Source: Candidatus Nanopelagicales bacterium
GTDB taxonomy: Bacteria > Actinomycetota > Actinomycetes > S36-B12
NCBI GenBank assembly: GCA_017854795.1
Contig: JAFMHB010000022.1
Location: 1 to 36,118 of the forward strand
Direction: 5' to 3'
Length of the DNA: 36,118 bases
The position numbers and the translations under genes are program-made. The notes under the pieces are model-generated. The model made no database searches, had not been told where the DNA came from, and was given only the letters and a program-made list of their open reading frames with translations. Numbering within the stretch: position 1 is the first letter of the stretch; each line of letters begins with the position of its first letter. Positions 1 through 7,900 of this stretch are shown one piece after another.

Positions 1-203
1 CACCCGTTGCCCTAATTGATTTCTATGAAAAGCACCGACTTGAACGACTTGATCAAATTCGCGCAGCACTAAAAGAAGGCAATTCAACGATTGAATCAAT
101 TACCAATCTTGTCTACTCAAATGTCGATCCAAGTGTTCGAATTGCTGCCGAGGTAACAGTTGCAGCTCAACTTCACTACCTTGAAAACGAGGCTTTGGGC
201 TGA
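1..203 (+). CDS. MBL-fold metallo-hydrolase, C-terminal end (partial)
   Basis: This is the last 66 codons of a gene that begins before the window; the frame opens at base 3 and stops with TGA at 201-203. The residues read as the helical C-terminal domain that follows the metallo-beta-lactamase fold in LACTB2-like hydrolases: a YEKHRLERLDQI segment, a DPSVRIAAEVTVAAQL segment and a closing HYLENEALG. In M. tuberculosis the equivalent gene (Rv3677c) also lies next to crp, which supports the call. The zinc-binding motifs lie outside the window, so activity cannot be judged. A 40-bp gap separates it from the toxin-antitoxin remnant. Confidence 0.75.
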   Translation, partial: PVALIDFYEKHRLERLDQIRAALKEGNSTIESITNLVYSNVDPSVRIAAEVTVAAQLHYLENEALG

Positions 204-243
204 CTACTTGTTTATAATAACGTCACGCGTTGCTATGTAAGTT

Positions 244-680
244 GTGATCGTTTCATTTGCCAACAAGGAGACGGAGCGTCTTGCTAGCGGACAGCGGGTG
301 CGAAGGTTAATGTCCAGTGCATCGATCGCTACGCGAAAGCTCCGGCAGCAAGACATCGCTGGTCGCTTAGACGACTTGAGGGTTCCTCCGGGAAATCGGC
401 TGGAGGTACTTAAGGGCAGTCGAAAAGGCCAGATGAGCATTCGTATTAATGATCAATGGGCTTGTCTCGTTACCGTTTGGCTAAGGAAATTGTCATTCCC
501 GCTCAGCGCATAGGTGACACCGTCAACGGTAAGCGCGTGATCACCGCAGATACCGACTTGAGACTATGCCGCTTCTTTGGTTTATCTGATGGTCACTGGC
601 TGCGTGCCCAGACTGCTTACGAGATTGAGTTTTATCAAACCGTGGGCCAGCACTGCTTCCTGAGCGCGAACGCGGATTGA
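244..680 (+). pseudogene. HigB-HigA toxin-antitoxin pair fused by an internal deletion
   Basis: Two frames carry two halves of a HigBA module. From GTG 244 the frame reads as a RelE/HigB killer protein (MIVSFANKETERL at the start, then LEVLKGSRKGQMSIRINDQW) but goes off-family after that Trp, near base 458. From base 456, in another frame, the sequence reads as the HigA antitoxin from GLSRYRLAKEI onward (PAQRIGDTVNGKR, DTDLRLCRFFGLSDGHWLR). The usual HigB C-terminus and HigA N-terminus, about 20 residues each plus the intergenic bases, are missing, and the two halves meet out of frame at a TGGG. The toxin lacks its C-terminus and the antitoxin lacks its HPGE-type start, so neither is likely to work. 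A TATAAT hexamer at 213-218 may be the old promoter. The module is inserted between two genes that are neighbours in other actinobacteria. Confidence 0.8.
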
Positions 681-681
681 A

Positions 682-1365
682 CTAACGAGCGCGTTTGCCC
701 AGTCTTTCAACGTCAAGGATTAATACTTGACGTGACTCCAAAGAGATCCAGCCGCGTTGGGCAAAGTCTGCCAGTGCCTTGTTGACCGTTTCGCGTGATG
801 CGCCGACAAGTTGGGCAATTTCTTCTTGGGTCATGTCGTGTGTTACTAGGAGGCCACCGGGGATCATGGTGCCAAACTTCTCACCCAGTTCCATCAGGGC
901 TTTTGCTACTCGACCTGGGACATCACTGAAGACGAGGTCGGCCATTGCTTCGTTGGTGCGTCGGAGACGGCGGGCAAGTGCTTGGAGTAGTGCTGCGGCA
1001 ACCTCGGGACGACCTGCCAGCCACGGCATGAGTTGCGCATTGCCTAAGCGAACCACGCGAGCTTCGGTGAGCGCTGTTGCCGATGCTGCTCGAAGGCCTG
1101 GATCAAACAGACTCAGTTCGCCAAACATTTCACCTGGGCCGAGTACTGCCATGAGTGACTCACGTCCATCAGTGGATGCGTGTCCAAGTTTGACCTTGCC
1201 TTCTAAAATGAGAAAAAGTTGATCACCAGGCTCACCTTCGTGGAAGATCACTCCACCTTTAGGTACAACCTGTTCGGTGAGTAGTTCCATTAGAGCCGCG
1301 GCGCCGTCGTCATCCACTGTCGCAAACAGCGGTGACTGATGTAGGACTGAATCCATGTGATCCAC
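682..1365 (-). CDS. crp: Crp/GlxR-family cAMP-responsive transcriptional regulator
   Basis: The 227-residue protein has a cyclic-nucleotide-binding beta-roll (FHEGEPGDQLFLILEGKVKLG, then GEMFGELSLFD and an LRAASATALTE segment in the phosphate-binding region), a dimer helix (ALARRLRRTNEAMADLVF), and a winged helix-turn-helix with recognition segment ASRETVNKALADFAQRGWI. This matches GlxR of Corynebacterium and Crp (Rv3676) of Mycobacterium along its whole length. GTG at 1365 is preferred because a GAAAGGG Shine-Dalgarno lies 7 nt upstream; an ATG three codons inside is the alternative. It is divergent from nth, and the site for this protein family at 1468-1483 lies between them, so it probably controls nth and perhaps itself. 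Confidence 0.92.
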   Translation of the reverse strand: MDHMDSVLHQSPLFATVDDDGAAALMELLTEQVVPKGGVIFHEGEPGDQLFLILEGKVKLGHASTDGRESLMAVLGPGEMFGELSLFDPGLRAASATALTEARVVRLGNAQLMPWLAGRPEVAAALLQALARRLRRTNEAMADLVFSDVPGRVAKALMELGEKFGTMIPGGLLVTHDMTQEEIAQLVGASRETVNKALADFAQRGWISLESRQVLILDVERLGKRAR

Positions 1366-1401
1366 GGCGTAACCCTTTCGGCAAAGTTTGTTGCATGAAA
1401 A

Positions 1402-1407
1402 ATACTA
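1402..1407 (-). promoter_or_regulatory. Candidate -10 element of crp
   Basis: On the minus strand the hexamer TAGTAT lies about 37 bases before the GTG of crp. It would give a short leader containing the GAAAGGG ribosome-binding site. No convincing -35 hexamer is visible, so the call is tentative. Confidence 0.4.
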
Positions 1408-1467
1408 GGAAGTCCCAGTAAGGGGCACTTTATTGGATCCATAGGAACCTTGGTGCAGGTCGGGGGG

Positions 1468-1483
1468 CGTGAACCACTTCACG
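1468..1483. promoter_or_regulatory. Crp/GlxR binding site
   Basis: CGTGAACCACTTCACG is a perfect palindrome with the GTGA-N6-TCAC form bound by Crp/GlxR proteins. It lies between crp and nth. Its centre is 26 bp before the nth start, which is also the inferred transcription start, so it fills the space between -35 and -10. Binding there would more likely repress than activate nth; that is inference. Confidence 0.72.
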
Positions 1484-1489
1484 GGGACT

Positions 1490-1495
1490 TAATCT
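1490..1495 (+). promoter_or_regulatory. -10 element of nth (leaderless start)
   Basis: TAATCT ends 6 nt before the GTG of nth, the spacing expected when transcription begins at the start codon. The AGGAGG just before the GTG touches the codon with no spacer, so it is poorly placed as a ribosome-binding site. Confidence 0.55.
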
Positions 1496-1501
1496 AGGAG
1501 G

Positions 1502-2221
1502 GTGAGCAGCGCCCCAAAGCCCCCAAATGCCCCAGATCCGGTGCTGATCAAGGACGCTCGTTGGATTTTCCGTGAATTGGCCAAGACCTACCCGGATGCT
1601 GGTCCGGAGCTGGATTTCAACTCACCGCTGGAACTCCTTGTCGCTACAATCCTCAGCGCCCAATGCACGGACCGCCGGGTAAATGCGGTCACCCCGGTAC
1701 TTTTCGCCAAATACCCCGACGCCTGGGCCTACGCCTCCGCGAGCCAAGAAGAGATCGAGGAAATCATCCGACCAACCGGTTTCTATCGAGCGAAGGCGAC
1801 GACCCTCATTGGGATGGGGGCCAAACTCACCCACGATTTCGGCGGTGTTGTTCCCTCAACGGTTGACGAACTTGTAAGTCTTCCCGGCGTTGGTCGCAAG
1901 ACCGCTTTTGTCGTGATGGGAAACGCTTTTGGTCTTCCGGGAATGACGATCGATACCCACTTTGGTCGATTGGCTCGCAGATTCGGTTGGACAACCCACA
2001 CAGATCCGGTGAAAATCGAGCGAGACATCGAACTTATTTTTCCGGCAAAAGATTGGACAAAGCTGTCACATCTTGTTTTGTGGCATGGTCGCCGCGTCTG
2101 TCATGCACGTAAACCTGCATGCGGAGCCTGTACCGTCGCAAAAAAATGTCCGTCATTCGGTGAAGGACCAACTGATGCTGCCGAAGCCGAAAAATTAGTC
2201 AAGTCACAAGGTCGGGCATGA
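1502..2221 (+). CDS. nth: Endonuclease III (DNA glycosylase / AP lyase)
   Basis: Endonuclease III removes oxidised pyrimidines and cuts the abasic strand in base-excision repair. The 239 residues show the helix-hairpin-helix LPGVGRKTA with catalytic Lys133, the catalytic Asp151 in [12 protein letters not shown], and a [4Fe-4S] loop with Cys200, Cys207, Cys210 and Cys216 in the C-X6-C-X2-C-X5-C spacing of the family. The start is the GTG at 1502, most likely leaderless. It is the first gene of a run with the TlpA-like and Nudix genes, joined by 4-nt overlaps, and marP follows 22 bp later. The same order occurs in M. tuberculosis (Rv3674c to Rv3671c). Confidence 0.95.
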   Translation: MSSAPKPPNAPDPVLIKDARWIFRELAKTYPDAGPELDFNSPLELLVATILSAQCTDRRVNAVTPVLFAKYPDAWAYASASQEEIEEIIRPTGFYRAKATTLIGMGAKLTHDFGGVVPSTVDELVSLPGVGRKTAFVVMGNAFGLPGMTIDTHFGRLARRFGWTTHTDPVKIERDIELIFPAKDWTKLSHLVLWHGRRVCHARKPACGACTVAKKCPSFGEGPTDAAEAEKLVKSQGRA

Positions 2222-2886
2222 GTCGTTACCTGACCATTGGGAGAGGTCGAGGCATCGCGGTGGTCCTTGCGGCTGCTGCCATTTCGTTGAGCGCTTGTTC
2301 AAGTTCGGAAACGGCCGGTGAATTAGTAAATCAAGCAAGCTCGAACTCCAGCAGCAGTGAAGCGCAACCGGTTGCCGGTGATCGCGATCCAGAGCTTTTG
2401 GCTCTGATGCGAGAAGTGAACTTGGATCCATGTCCGACTCCCCCACCAAATCCTGATGCTGCGATTCCCGGTTTACCTGACCAAGTTTTCGACTGTCTCG
2501 GTGACACTTCGACTATTTCCCTCGCGCAAGTTCGTGGAACACCCTTGGTAGTGAACGTCTGGGCTTCCTGGTGCCCGCCGTGCATTGAAGAGTTGCCACT
2601 GCTTAATAAGGTCTCGCGGGAACTTAAAGGTGAAGTTGATTTCATTGGCATCAATATTGAAGATGATTCCACGAAGGCACTGCAATTGATGCAGGACTTT
2701 GGCATTTCTTATCCATCGGTCATTGACCGATCGGGTGATACTCGTGCACCGCTAACAATTCCTGGACCACCCGTGACCTACTTTGTGACTGCAGAAGGTG
2801 TGATTGCGGGGCGTTGGGATGGCGCGATTCCCAACGAGAAAACATTCAATTCACTCCTACAGAAACACTTAGGAATCATCAGGTGA
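2218..2886 (+). CDS. TlpA/ResA-like thioredoxin lipoprotein
   Basis: This is a membrane-anchored thiol-disulfide oxidoreductase acting outside the cytoplasm. Residues 1-26 form a lipoprotein signal ending in the lipobox LSAC, with Cys27 as the lipidated residue. A Ser-rich linker follows, then a redoxin domain with the active site [11 protein letters not shown] (Cys119 and Cys122) and a cis-Pro region in [14 protein letters not shown]. Its ATG overlaps the nth stop as ATGA, so translation is probably coupled. The family includes proteins that reduce or oxidise cysteines during cytochrome c maturation and envelope folding; the partner is not shown here. It matches Rv3673c in context. Confidence 0.9.
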   Translation: MSRYLTIGRGRGIAVVLAAAAISLSACSSSETAGELVNQASSNSSSSEAQPVAGDRDPELLALMREVNLDPCPTPPPNPDAAIPGLPDQVFDCLGDTSTISLAQVRGTPLVVNVWASWCPPCIEELPLLNKVSRELKGEVDFIGINIEDDSTKALQLMQDFGISYPSVIDRSGDTRAPLTIPGPPVTYFVTAEGVIAGRWDGAIPNEKTFNSLLQKHLGIIR

Positions 2887-3533
2887 ACTGGTTAACCCAA
2901 GGAACACTGATTCCTGATTCACTTGACTCTTTGCCGGAGTGGTTGAACCCGGTAGTGACCGCGGTTGACGGACTTGAAGCTAAAGATCTAACCCAATTCA
3001 TTCCAACAGTTGGTGAAGGTGTTCATTCGGCCGTCCTCGTACTTTTTGGGGATCAGCGAGATATTCTCATTATTGAACGGGCTACGAATAACCGTTCCCA
3101 CAGCGGGCAGTCGGCGTTTCCCGGCGGGCGAGTGGAAGTCAGTGATCAGTCGGCGATTGCGGCAGCATTGCGGGAAGCCAATGAGGAAACAGGATTAGAT
3201 CCACTTGGTGTCACCCCATTTGCGCAACTTCCCGATTTGTGGATTCCAGTGAGTAACTACGTGGTGTCTCCGGTCCTGGGATGGTGGCATGAATCCAGTG
3301 CGATCAGCCCACGGGATGCCCAGGAAGTGGCCAGCGTTCACCGAATCCCCATTGCTGACTTCATCAATCCCGATAACCGAGTCCGAATTCGACACCCATC
3401 GGGCTACATGGGTGACGCCTTCGAGGTTAATGACCTTTTGGTGTGGGGATTCACCGGCGGGTTGATTTCAACCCTGTTCGAACTCTCGGGTTGGAGTGTT
3501 CCTTGGGATCGAGATCGGATCGTGGCCGTATGA
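2883..3533 (+). CDS. Nudix hydrolase, CoA diphosphatase type
   Basis: A protein of 216 residues when started at GTG 2883, which overlaps the preceding stop as GTGA and has an AGGA about 8 nt upstream. A longer reading to 2814 would run deep into the TlpA-like gene and is rejected. The Nudix region reads SAFPGGRVE followed by LREANEETGLDP, with the REANEE metal-binding core and the FPGG(R/K) approach typical of the NudL/CoA-pyrophosphatase subgroup. Such enzymes split CoA or related nucleotides into 4'-phosphopantetheine and ADP; substrate choice here is inferred from family resemblance. It sits between the thioredoxin lipoprotein and marP, as Rv3672c does. Confidence 0.88.
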   Translation: MNWLTQGTLIPDSLDSLPEWLNPVVTAVDGLEAKDLTQFIPTVGEGVHSAVLVLFGDQRDILIIERATNNRSHSGQSAFPGGRVEVSDQSAIAAALREANEETGLDPLGVTPFAQLPDLWIPVSNYVVSPVLGWWHESSAISPRDAQEVASVHRIPIADFINPDNRVRIRHPSGYMGDAFEVNDLLVWGFTGGLISTLFELSGWSVPWDRDRIVAV

Positions 3534-3555
3534 GTGGGCGAACAAGGTCAACACG

Positions 3556-4755
3556 GTGAACACGGTTGATTGGATCTTGCTGGGAGCCTTGGCAGTTTTT
3601 GCTTGGGCCGGTTGGCGTCAAGGATTTGTCGCCGGGGTACTGAGCTTTGCGGGTTTTCTGGGCGGAGGAATTGCAGCCTTATTGTGGTTGCCAAACCTGA
3701 TTAAGTCATTCGTTACCGATCAAACCCTTTCAGTGATCGTTTTGGGGGTGGCAGTTTTAGCGAGCGCGATCCTTGGGCAAGTGTTGTTTTCGATCCTAGG
3801 TCGAAAATTGCGAGATAGCCTGACGTGGCGCCCGGTGAAGTTTGTTGATTCTTTCGCTGGATCGGCACTGAATGTTTTGGCTTTTGCTTTAGTCGGTTGG
3901 GTTATTGCCAGTGTTTTGGTATTTATGCCCAATAATTCGATAGCGGGCCAAATCGGCCAGTCCCAAGTTTTGTCAACACTTGATGCGATTGTTCCGAATC
4001 AGGCCCGTACTTTGTTTAAAAATGTCAGCACCCTTGTTGGACAAACGGGGATACCGAGAATTGTTTCCGGTCTTGGACAGGCCCCTTCAACTAACGTTGC
4101 GGAACCTGAAGCGGGTATTTCACAAAGTGTTTTCCCGGTGATTGAAACTTTTACGGTTCGCCTGACAGGCGATGCTCAGGAATGCAATGAGAGTGTTTCG
4201 GGTTCGGGTTTCTATTTTGCACCCGGTCGACTCCTGACCAATGCACATGTAGTCGCAGGTGCACGGGGCATTCAGGTTCGACTTGCTGGCTTAGAGAACT
4301 CGGTGCCCGGCTTAGTGATCTACTTTGATCCACAAAAAGATGTGGCGGTGATCGCAACGCAAGAACTCGGGACTCGGGTTGCGCTCTTTGCACGAGGTAA
4401 GGCACAAGTTGGTGACAATGCCGCCGTGGCTGGCTATCCGGGTGGCGGAGACCTTATGGTCACGCCGGCTCGAATCAGTGGCATCCTGAGTGCTCGCGGT
4501 GAGAATATTTACGGTGATGCTGGAGTTGAGCGACAAGTTTACTCACTGAGATCCAATGTGATCCCAGGAAATAGTGGCGGTCCGCTGGTAAACAGTGATG
4601 GTCAAGTCCTCGGACTGGTATTCGGTTCCAATACAGACTCTGATGTCGGTTACGCATTAACCAACAGCGAGCTCCGAGACGCCATTGACTTTACAAACGA
4701 GTGGAAACAAAGCGACGGTTCAGTAGAAACAGGAAGTTGCCAACTTCGGGAGTAA
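3556..4755 (+). CDS. marP: MarP-like membrane serine protease (CvpA-like anchor plus trypsin domain)
   Basis: The N-terminus has four hydrophobic segments (DWILLGALAVFAWAGWRQG onward) like colicin V production protein CvpA, followed by an extracytoplasmic chymotrypsin-fold domain. The catalytic triad is visible: His231 in TNAHVVAG, Asp262 in DPQKDVAVIA and Ser340 in IPGNSGGPLV. The 399-residue length fits MarP (Rv3671c), the M. tuberculosis protease needed for acid and oxidative stress resistance. GTG 3556 was chosen because it puts the first helix at the start of the protein and has an AAGG 8 nt upstream; GTG 3496 would overlap the Nudix gene. It is the last gene of the nth run and meets the MFS gene head-on with 11 bp between stops. 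Confidence 0.9.
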   Translation: MNTVDWILLGALAVFAWAGWRQGFVAGVLSFAGFLGGGIAALLWLPNLIKSFVTDQTLSVIVLGVAVLASAILGQVLFSILGRKLRDSLTWRPVKFVDSFAGSALNVLAFALVGWVIASVLVFMPNNSIAGQIGQSQVLSTLDAIVPNQARTLFKNVSTLVGQTGIPRIVSGLGQAPSTNVAEPEAGISQSVFPVIETFTVRLTGDAQECNESVSGSGFYFAPGRLLTNAHVVAGARGIQVRLAGLENSVPGLVIYFDPQKDVAVIATQELGTRVALFARGKAQVGDNAAVAGYPGGGDLMVTPARISGILSARGENIYGDAGVERQVYSLRSNVIPGNSGGPLVNSDGQVLGLVFGSNTDSDVGYALTNSELRDAIDFTNEWKQSDGSVETGSCQLRE

Positions 4756-4766
4756 GCGTTGGAGTT

Positions 4767-5993
4767 TTAGGCTTTATCGAGAGTACGCATTGCTCGCGTG
4801 CTCAGTGTGAGAATGCTTCCCACGGTCACCAAGCCGGCCAAGATCGGGTAAACAACTTCCACCCCTGCACCGTCAATTGCGAATCCGGTAATGAGCATTG
4901 CAATGGGTGGAAACGCATAGAAAAGCGAAAGTTGAACGGCAAAAACTCGGCCCTGCACATCAGGTTGCACCCGGGTTTGTACCAGTGAGTTGATCAGCGG
5001 GTTCATCGGTCCCCAAGCTAATCCCAGGAGAAAGCCAAATCCAGCGATAACTGGCAGTGGGGGGAGTAGTGACATTGGAATTAAAGCAACGATTGTTCCG
5101 ATCAGTACGAGTCGTGCAATCGCTTTGTAGGTCATTCGTTTTGTAAGAAAACCGAATGAGAATGCTCCGAGGACGCCACCTCCTGCCATCGCCGAAATGA
5201 CAATCCCCAGACCCAAAGCATTACCGGTAGCTTCAAAATAGAACGGCAGAACCAAACTCTCCGTCGGTAGGTAGACCCCGGCAAGAAAAATCATGGCAAT
5301 GGTGATTGTCCGCAGGTAGGGATCGCGCCACAAGACTGCAAATCCCTGAGTGGCCTCACGCCAGAAACTCTGTTGCACCGCAATACTTTCAGCCCGTGCA
5401 TCTTGTCCGGCGTCACCCACTCGCAAAACCAAAATGCACAACCCGGCAAAAATAAAGAGCGCCCCAGGAATCCAAAAAGAATTGATGGGTCCGAAGGCGG
5501 CGATAGAAAGTGCACCGACAAGGGGACCAATTGTCCAACCGAGTGCAAAAAGTCCTTCATGCAATCCGTTAAGTGTGTCGCGGTCAACTTCAGATGCAGT
5601 GGCAGCGTCCGGAATAATTGACTTGCGCGCCGTGTAACCCGCGGGGTCAATCGCTGCTCCGAGTACGGCGAGAGCGAGGATTAGGGCAAAACTAAGATCC
5701 GTAAAAATGGCAAGTATTGGGAATGCAATGACGCTCACGGCAGACGCGAGATCGGCGATGATGCTTACTAGGCGTCTTCCGAATCGGTCGACCGAGTACC
5801 CCACGAGTGGCGTCACGATTAGCGCAGGCAATGCGGAAAGAGCAGCGACAATTCCGGCAGCTGAGGCCAACCCCGTGTTAGTCAGCACCAGCCAAGGAAT
5901 TGTCACCATGACGATGCCATTTCCCGTTGAGGAAGAAACATTTGAGCTCTGCAGGAGAACAACTGGACGCGAAAAGTATTTCTTTGCCGTCAT
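4767..5993 (-). CDS. MFS transporter
   Basis: The 408-residue protein has about twelve hydrophobic helices and the major facilitator motif A after helix 2 (GYSVDRFGRRLVS). The overall pattern resembles drug-export or enterobactin-exporter-like (MFS_3) members, but no substrate can be read from the sequence. Its ATG follows the photolyase stop directly (TAA then ATG), so it is the last gene of a minus-strand operon that starts with nhaA. The pairing with a photolyase does not by itself suggest a substrate. Confidence 0.85.
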   Translation of the reverse strand: MTAKKYFSRPVVLLQSSNVSSSTGNGIVMVTIPWLVLTNTGLASAAGIVAALSALPALIVTPLVGYSVDRFGRRLVSIIADLASAVSVIAFPILAIFTDLSFALILALAVLGAAIDPAGYTARKSIIPDAATASEVDRDTLNGLHEGLFALGWTIGPLVGALSIAAFGPINSFWIPGALFIFAGLCILVLRVGDAGQDARAESIAVQQSFWREATQGFAVLWRDPYLRTITIAMIFLAGVYLPTESLVLPFYFEATGNALGLGIVISAMAGGGVLGAFSFGFLTKRMTYKAIARLVLIGTIVALIPMSLLPPLPVIAGFGFLLGLAWGPMNPLINSLVQTRVQPDVQGRVFAVQLSLFYAFPPIAMLITGFAIDGAGVEVVYPILAGLVTVGSILTLSTRAMRTLDKA

Positions 5994-7520
5994 TTAAAGG
6001 TTTCCGGCCTCGAGTTCCCGAATAACAAACAACGCGCGCTCACGGATCGCAAGGAGGTCTTCACGCTGAGCTGCGGCAGCAACAGGTCGAGACATTCGGT
6101 GGTTACTAGCGAATTGCTCCGCGTTGCGATCCAAGTAGTCCCAATAGAGAGTTGTGAATGGACAGGCATCTTCACCGGTCCGTTTTTTGGGATCAAACCG
6201 GCAACCACCGCAATAGTTACTCATCCGGGAAATGTAGGCGCCGCCGGCAATGTAGGGCTTTGTCATCATGGCACCTCCGTCAGCATGCATGCCCATGCCA
6301 ATCACGTTGGGAACCATTACCCAATCCGCCGCATCAATGAAATTGGTACGCATCCAGTTGAGAAGCTCCTGTGGTTTCACACCCGCAAGTTGGGCCAAAT
6401 TACTAAGCAGCATTAGGCGCGGAATGTGATGCACCCATGCTCGTTCATGAATGTCGGAGATCACTGAGCTCATGCAGTTCATTTGCGTGGCCTGCGGATC
6501 CATAAACAACGGTAGAAGTTTTCGATTGCTATTGAGTACATTTTCGTTTCTATATGTGTCAGGGAAGTGCCAATAGATTCGATTGATGTACTCGCGCCAA
6601 CCAATAATTTGACGGATAAACCCTTCAATAGATGAAAGCGGTATGCCGCCCTGTTCGTACTTGTGCAGCGCCGCTTCAATTACTTCAGATGCGTGTAACA
6701 GCCCTATATTGAGATACGGACTCAACACCGAGTGATTCACGGTCCACGAATCCGTTGGCATAGCGTCTTCATACGGGCCAAAACCGGCAAGCGCATTCTC
6801 GACAAAGTGATCAAGTTGTTTCAGGGCGCCAGATCTCGTCGTGGCCCACGTTCCGTTAGGGGGCTGCCCCCAACTATCAAACTCACCAAGTCGATCGATT
6901 ACGACTTGATCAATTTCATCGGGTTCGAAGCACAGGGGTTCGGGCCAAAGGTGTGGAGCCTGACCCTTTTTTGTGCGCGGTGGAGGCAATCGATTATCTT
7001 CATCAAAATTCCATTGGCCACCGACGGGTTCATTTCCGTCCATCAAAATATTGAGTCTTTTGCGTTGCCACCGGTAGAAATATTCCATGGTCAAGGATTT
7101 GTAGCCACTTGCCCATTGAGAAAACTGCTCTGAGGTTGTTAAAAAGTTGTCATTGGGAAAAAGTTCAATATTGAGTGATGTGAGCACTTCGGTGAGCGGT
7201 CGTGAACTCGGGGTCGTTGAAATGATGGGAACACCGGGATTGGCTAGACGCAGTGATTCAACACCCTCACGAATATTTTCTGCGCGAATTGAGTGAACGC
7301 GAAAGCCACTCGCTTCAAGGTCGGACTTTGTATGCTCAACGGCGGAAAGAATAAAAAATAACCTCTGAGAGTGCCACTTCCGTGAGGTGAGCATGTCGGT
7401 ACTTTCAATGAAAACAATTTCATCACGCTCCGGAGCCGCCGTGGCAAGAGCCCCATGAGTGAGGGAGAGCTGATCAAAGGTAACCAAAATAAATCGCTTG
7501 GGCGTGCCTTGGTCGATCAT
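5994..7520 (-). CDS. Iron-sulfur (6-4) photolyase, PhrB/FeS-BCP family
   Basis: This is a flavoprotein of the cryptochrome/photolyase superfamily that repairs UV-made (6-4) photoproducts in DNA with blue light. The 508 residues align with bacterial PhrB of Agrobacterium: four cysteines at 349, 437, 440 and 453 (MNCMSS, SNYCGGC, DACPF) keep the spacing of its [4Fe-4S] ligands (350, 438, 441, 454, from memory), and the conserved HHIPR is at 364-368. The antenna domain is N-terminal (RFILVTFDQLSL) and the FAD domain C-terminal (GFIRQIIGWREYINRIYW). It overlaps the DUF309 gene by ATGA and abuts the MFS gene. A photolyase fits a cell exposed to sunlight. Confidence 0.92.
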   Translation of the reverse strand: MIDQGTPKRFILVTFDQLSLTHGALATAAPERDEIVFIESTDMLTSRKWHSQRLFFILSAVEHTKSDLEASGFRVHSIRAENIREGVESLRLANPGVPIISTTPSSRPLTEVLTSLNIELFPNDNFLTTSEQFSQWASGYKSLTMEYFYRWQRKRLNILMDGNEPVGGQWNFDEDNRLPPPRTKKGQAPHLWPEPLCFEPDEIDQVVIDRLGEFDSWGQPPNGTWATTRSGALKQLDHFVENALAGFGPYEDAMPTDSWTVNHSVLSPYLNIGLLHASEVIEAALHKYEQGGIPLSSIEGFIRQIIGWREYINRIYWHFPDTYRNENVLNSNRKLLPLFMDPQATQMNCMSSVISDIHERAWVHHIPRLMLLSNLAQLAGVKPQELLNWMRTNFIDAADWVMVPNVIGMGMHADGGAMMTKPYIAGGAYISRMSNYCGGCRFDPKKRTGEDACPFTTLYWDYLDRNAEQFASNHRMSRPVAAAAQREDLLAIRERALFVIRELEAGNL

Positions 7521-7900
7521 GACTCAAGCATCTCCGAAAAGAGAGTATTTAGCGCAACGGAATTAACCTCAGGTTCTTGCGATGTTGAGGTGGTCAGTGT
7601 TATCCGAGCACGTTCTGCCAATCGTTGGGCGCCAACTGGATTGCCTCGAGCTAGATGGGTCAACGCGGCACCCATTTGTGCGCAGGCCCGCCACAGTTGT
7701 GCGTCGGCGGTGGGTGCACAACGCCAACGCTGTTCTGCGACCTCGTGAACGTGAAATGGTAAATCCTGTGAAAGGTAGTCCATGATTTCACTCCAAGCTT
7801 GCTCGGCGGAAATGAATTCGCGCTCAGGAACTTGCGGGAAAGAATAGGTTGCAATACTCCCTCCGCGAAGAGGTTTGCCGAGTCGATCACGCGCCTGCAT
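7517..7900 (-). CDS. DUF309 family protein
   Basis: Started at ATG 7900 this gives 127 residues that fit DUF309: RDRLGKPL near the start, then FHVHEVAEQRWR, which is the family's (A/V)HE-x2-E-x-W signature, and an ALTHLARGNPVGAQRL helix pair. A longer reading to 7999 lies inside the hydrolase gene and is less likely. It overlaps the hydrolase stop by 14 nt and the photolyase start by 4 nt. The function of DUF309 is unknown. The conserved His and Glu residues in an all-helical fold suggest a metal or small-molecule site, but that is inference. Confidence 0.82.
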   Translation of the reverse strand: MQARDRLGKPLRGGSIATYSFPQVPEREFISAEQAWSEIMDYLSQDLPFHVHEVAEQRWRCAPTADAQLWRACAQMGAALTHLARGNPVGAQRLAERARITLTTSTSQEPEVNSVALNTLFSEMLES

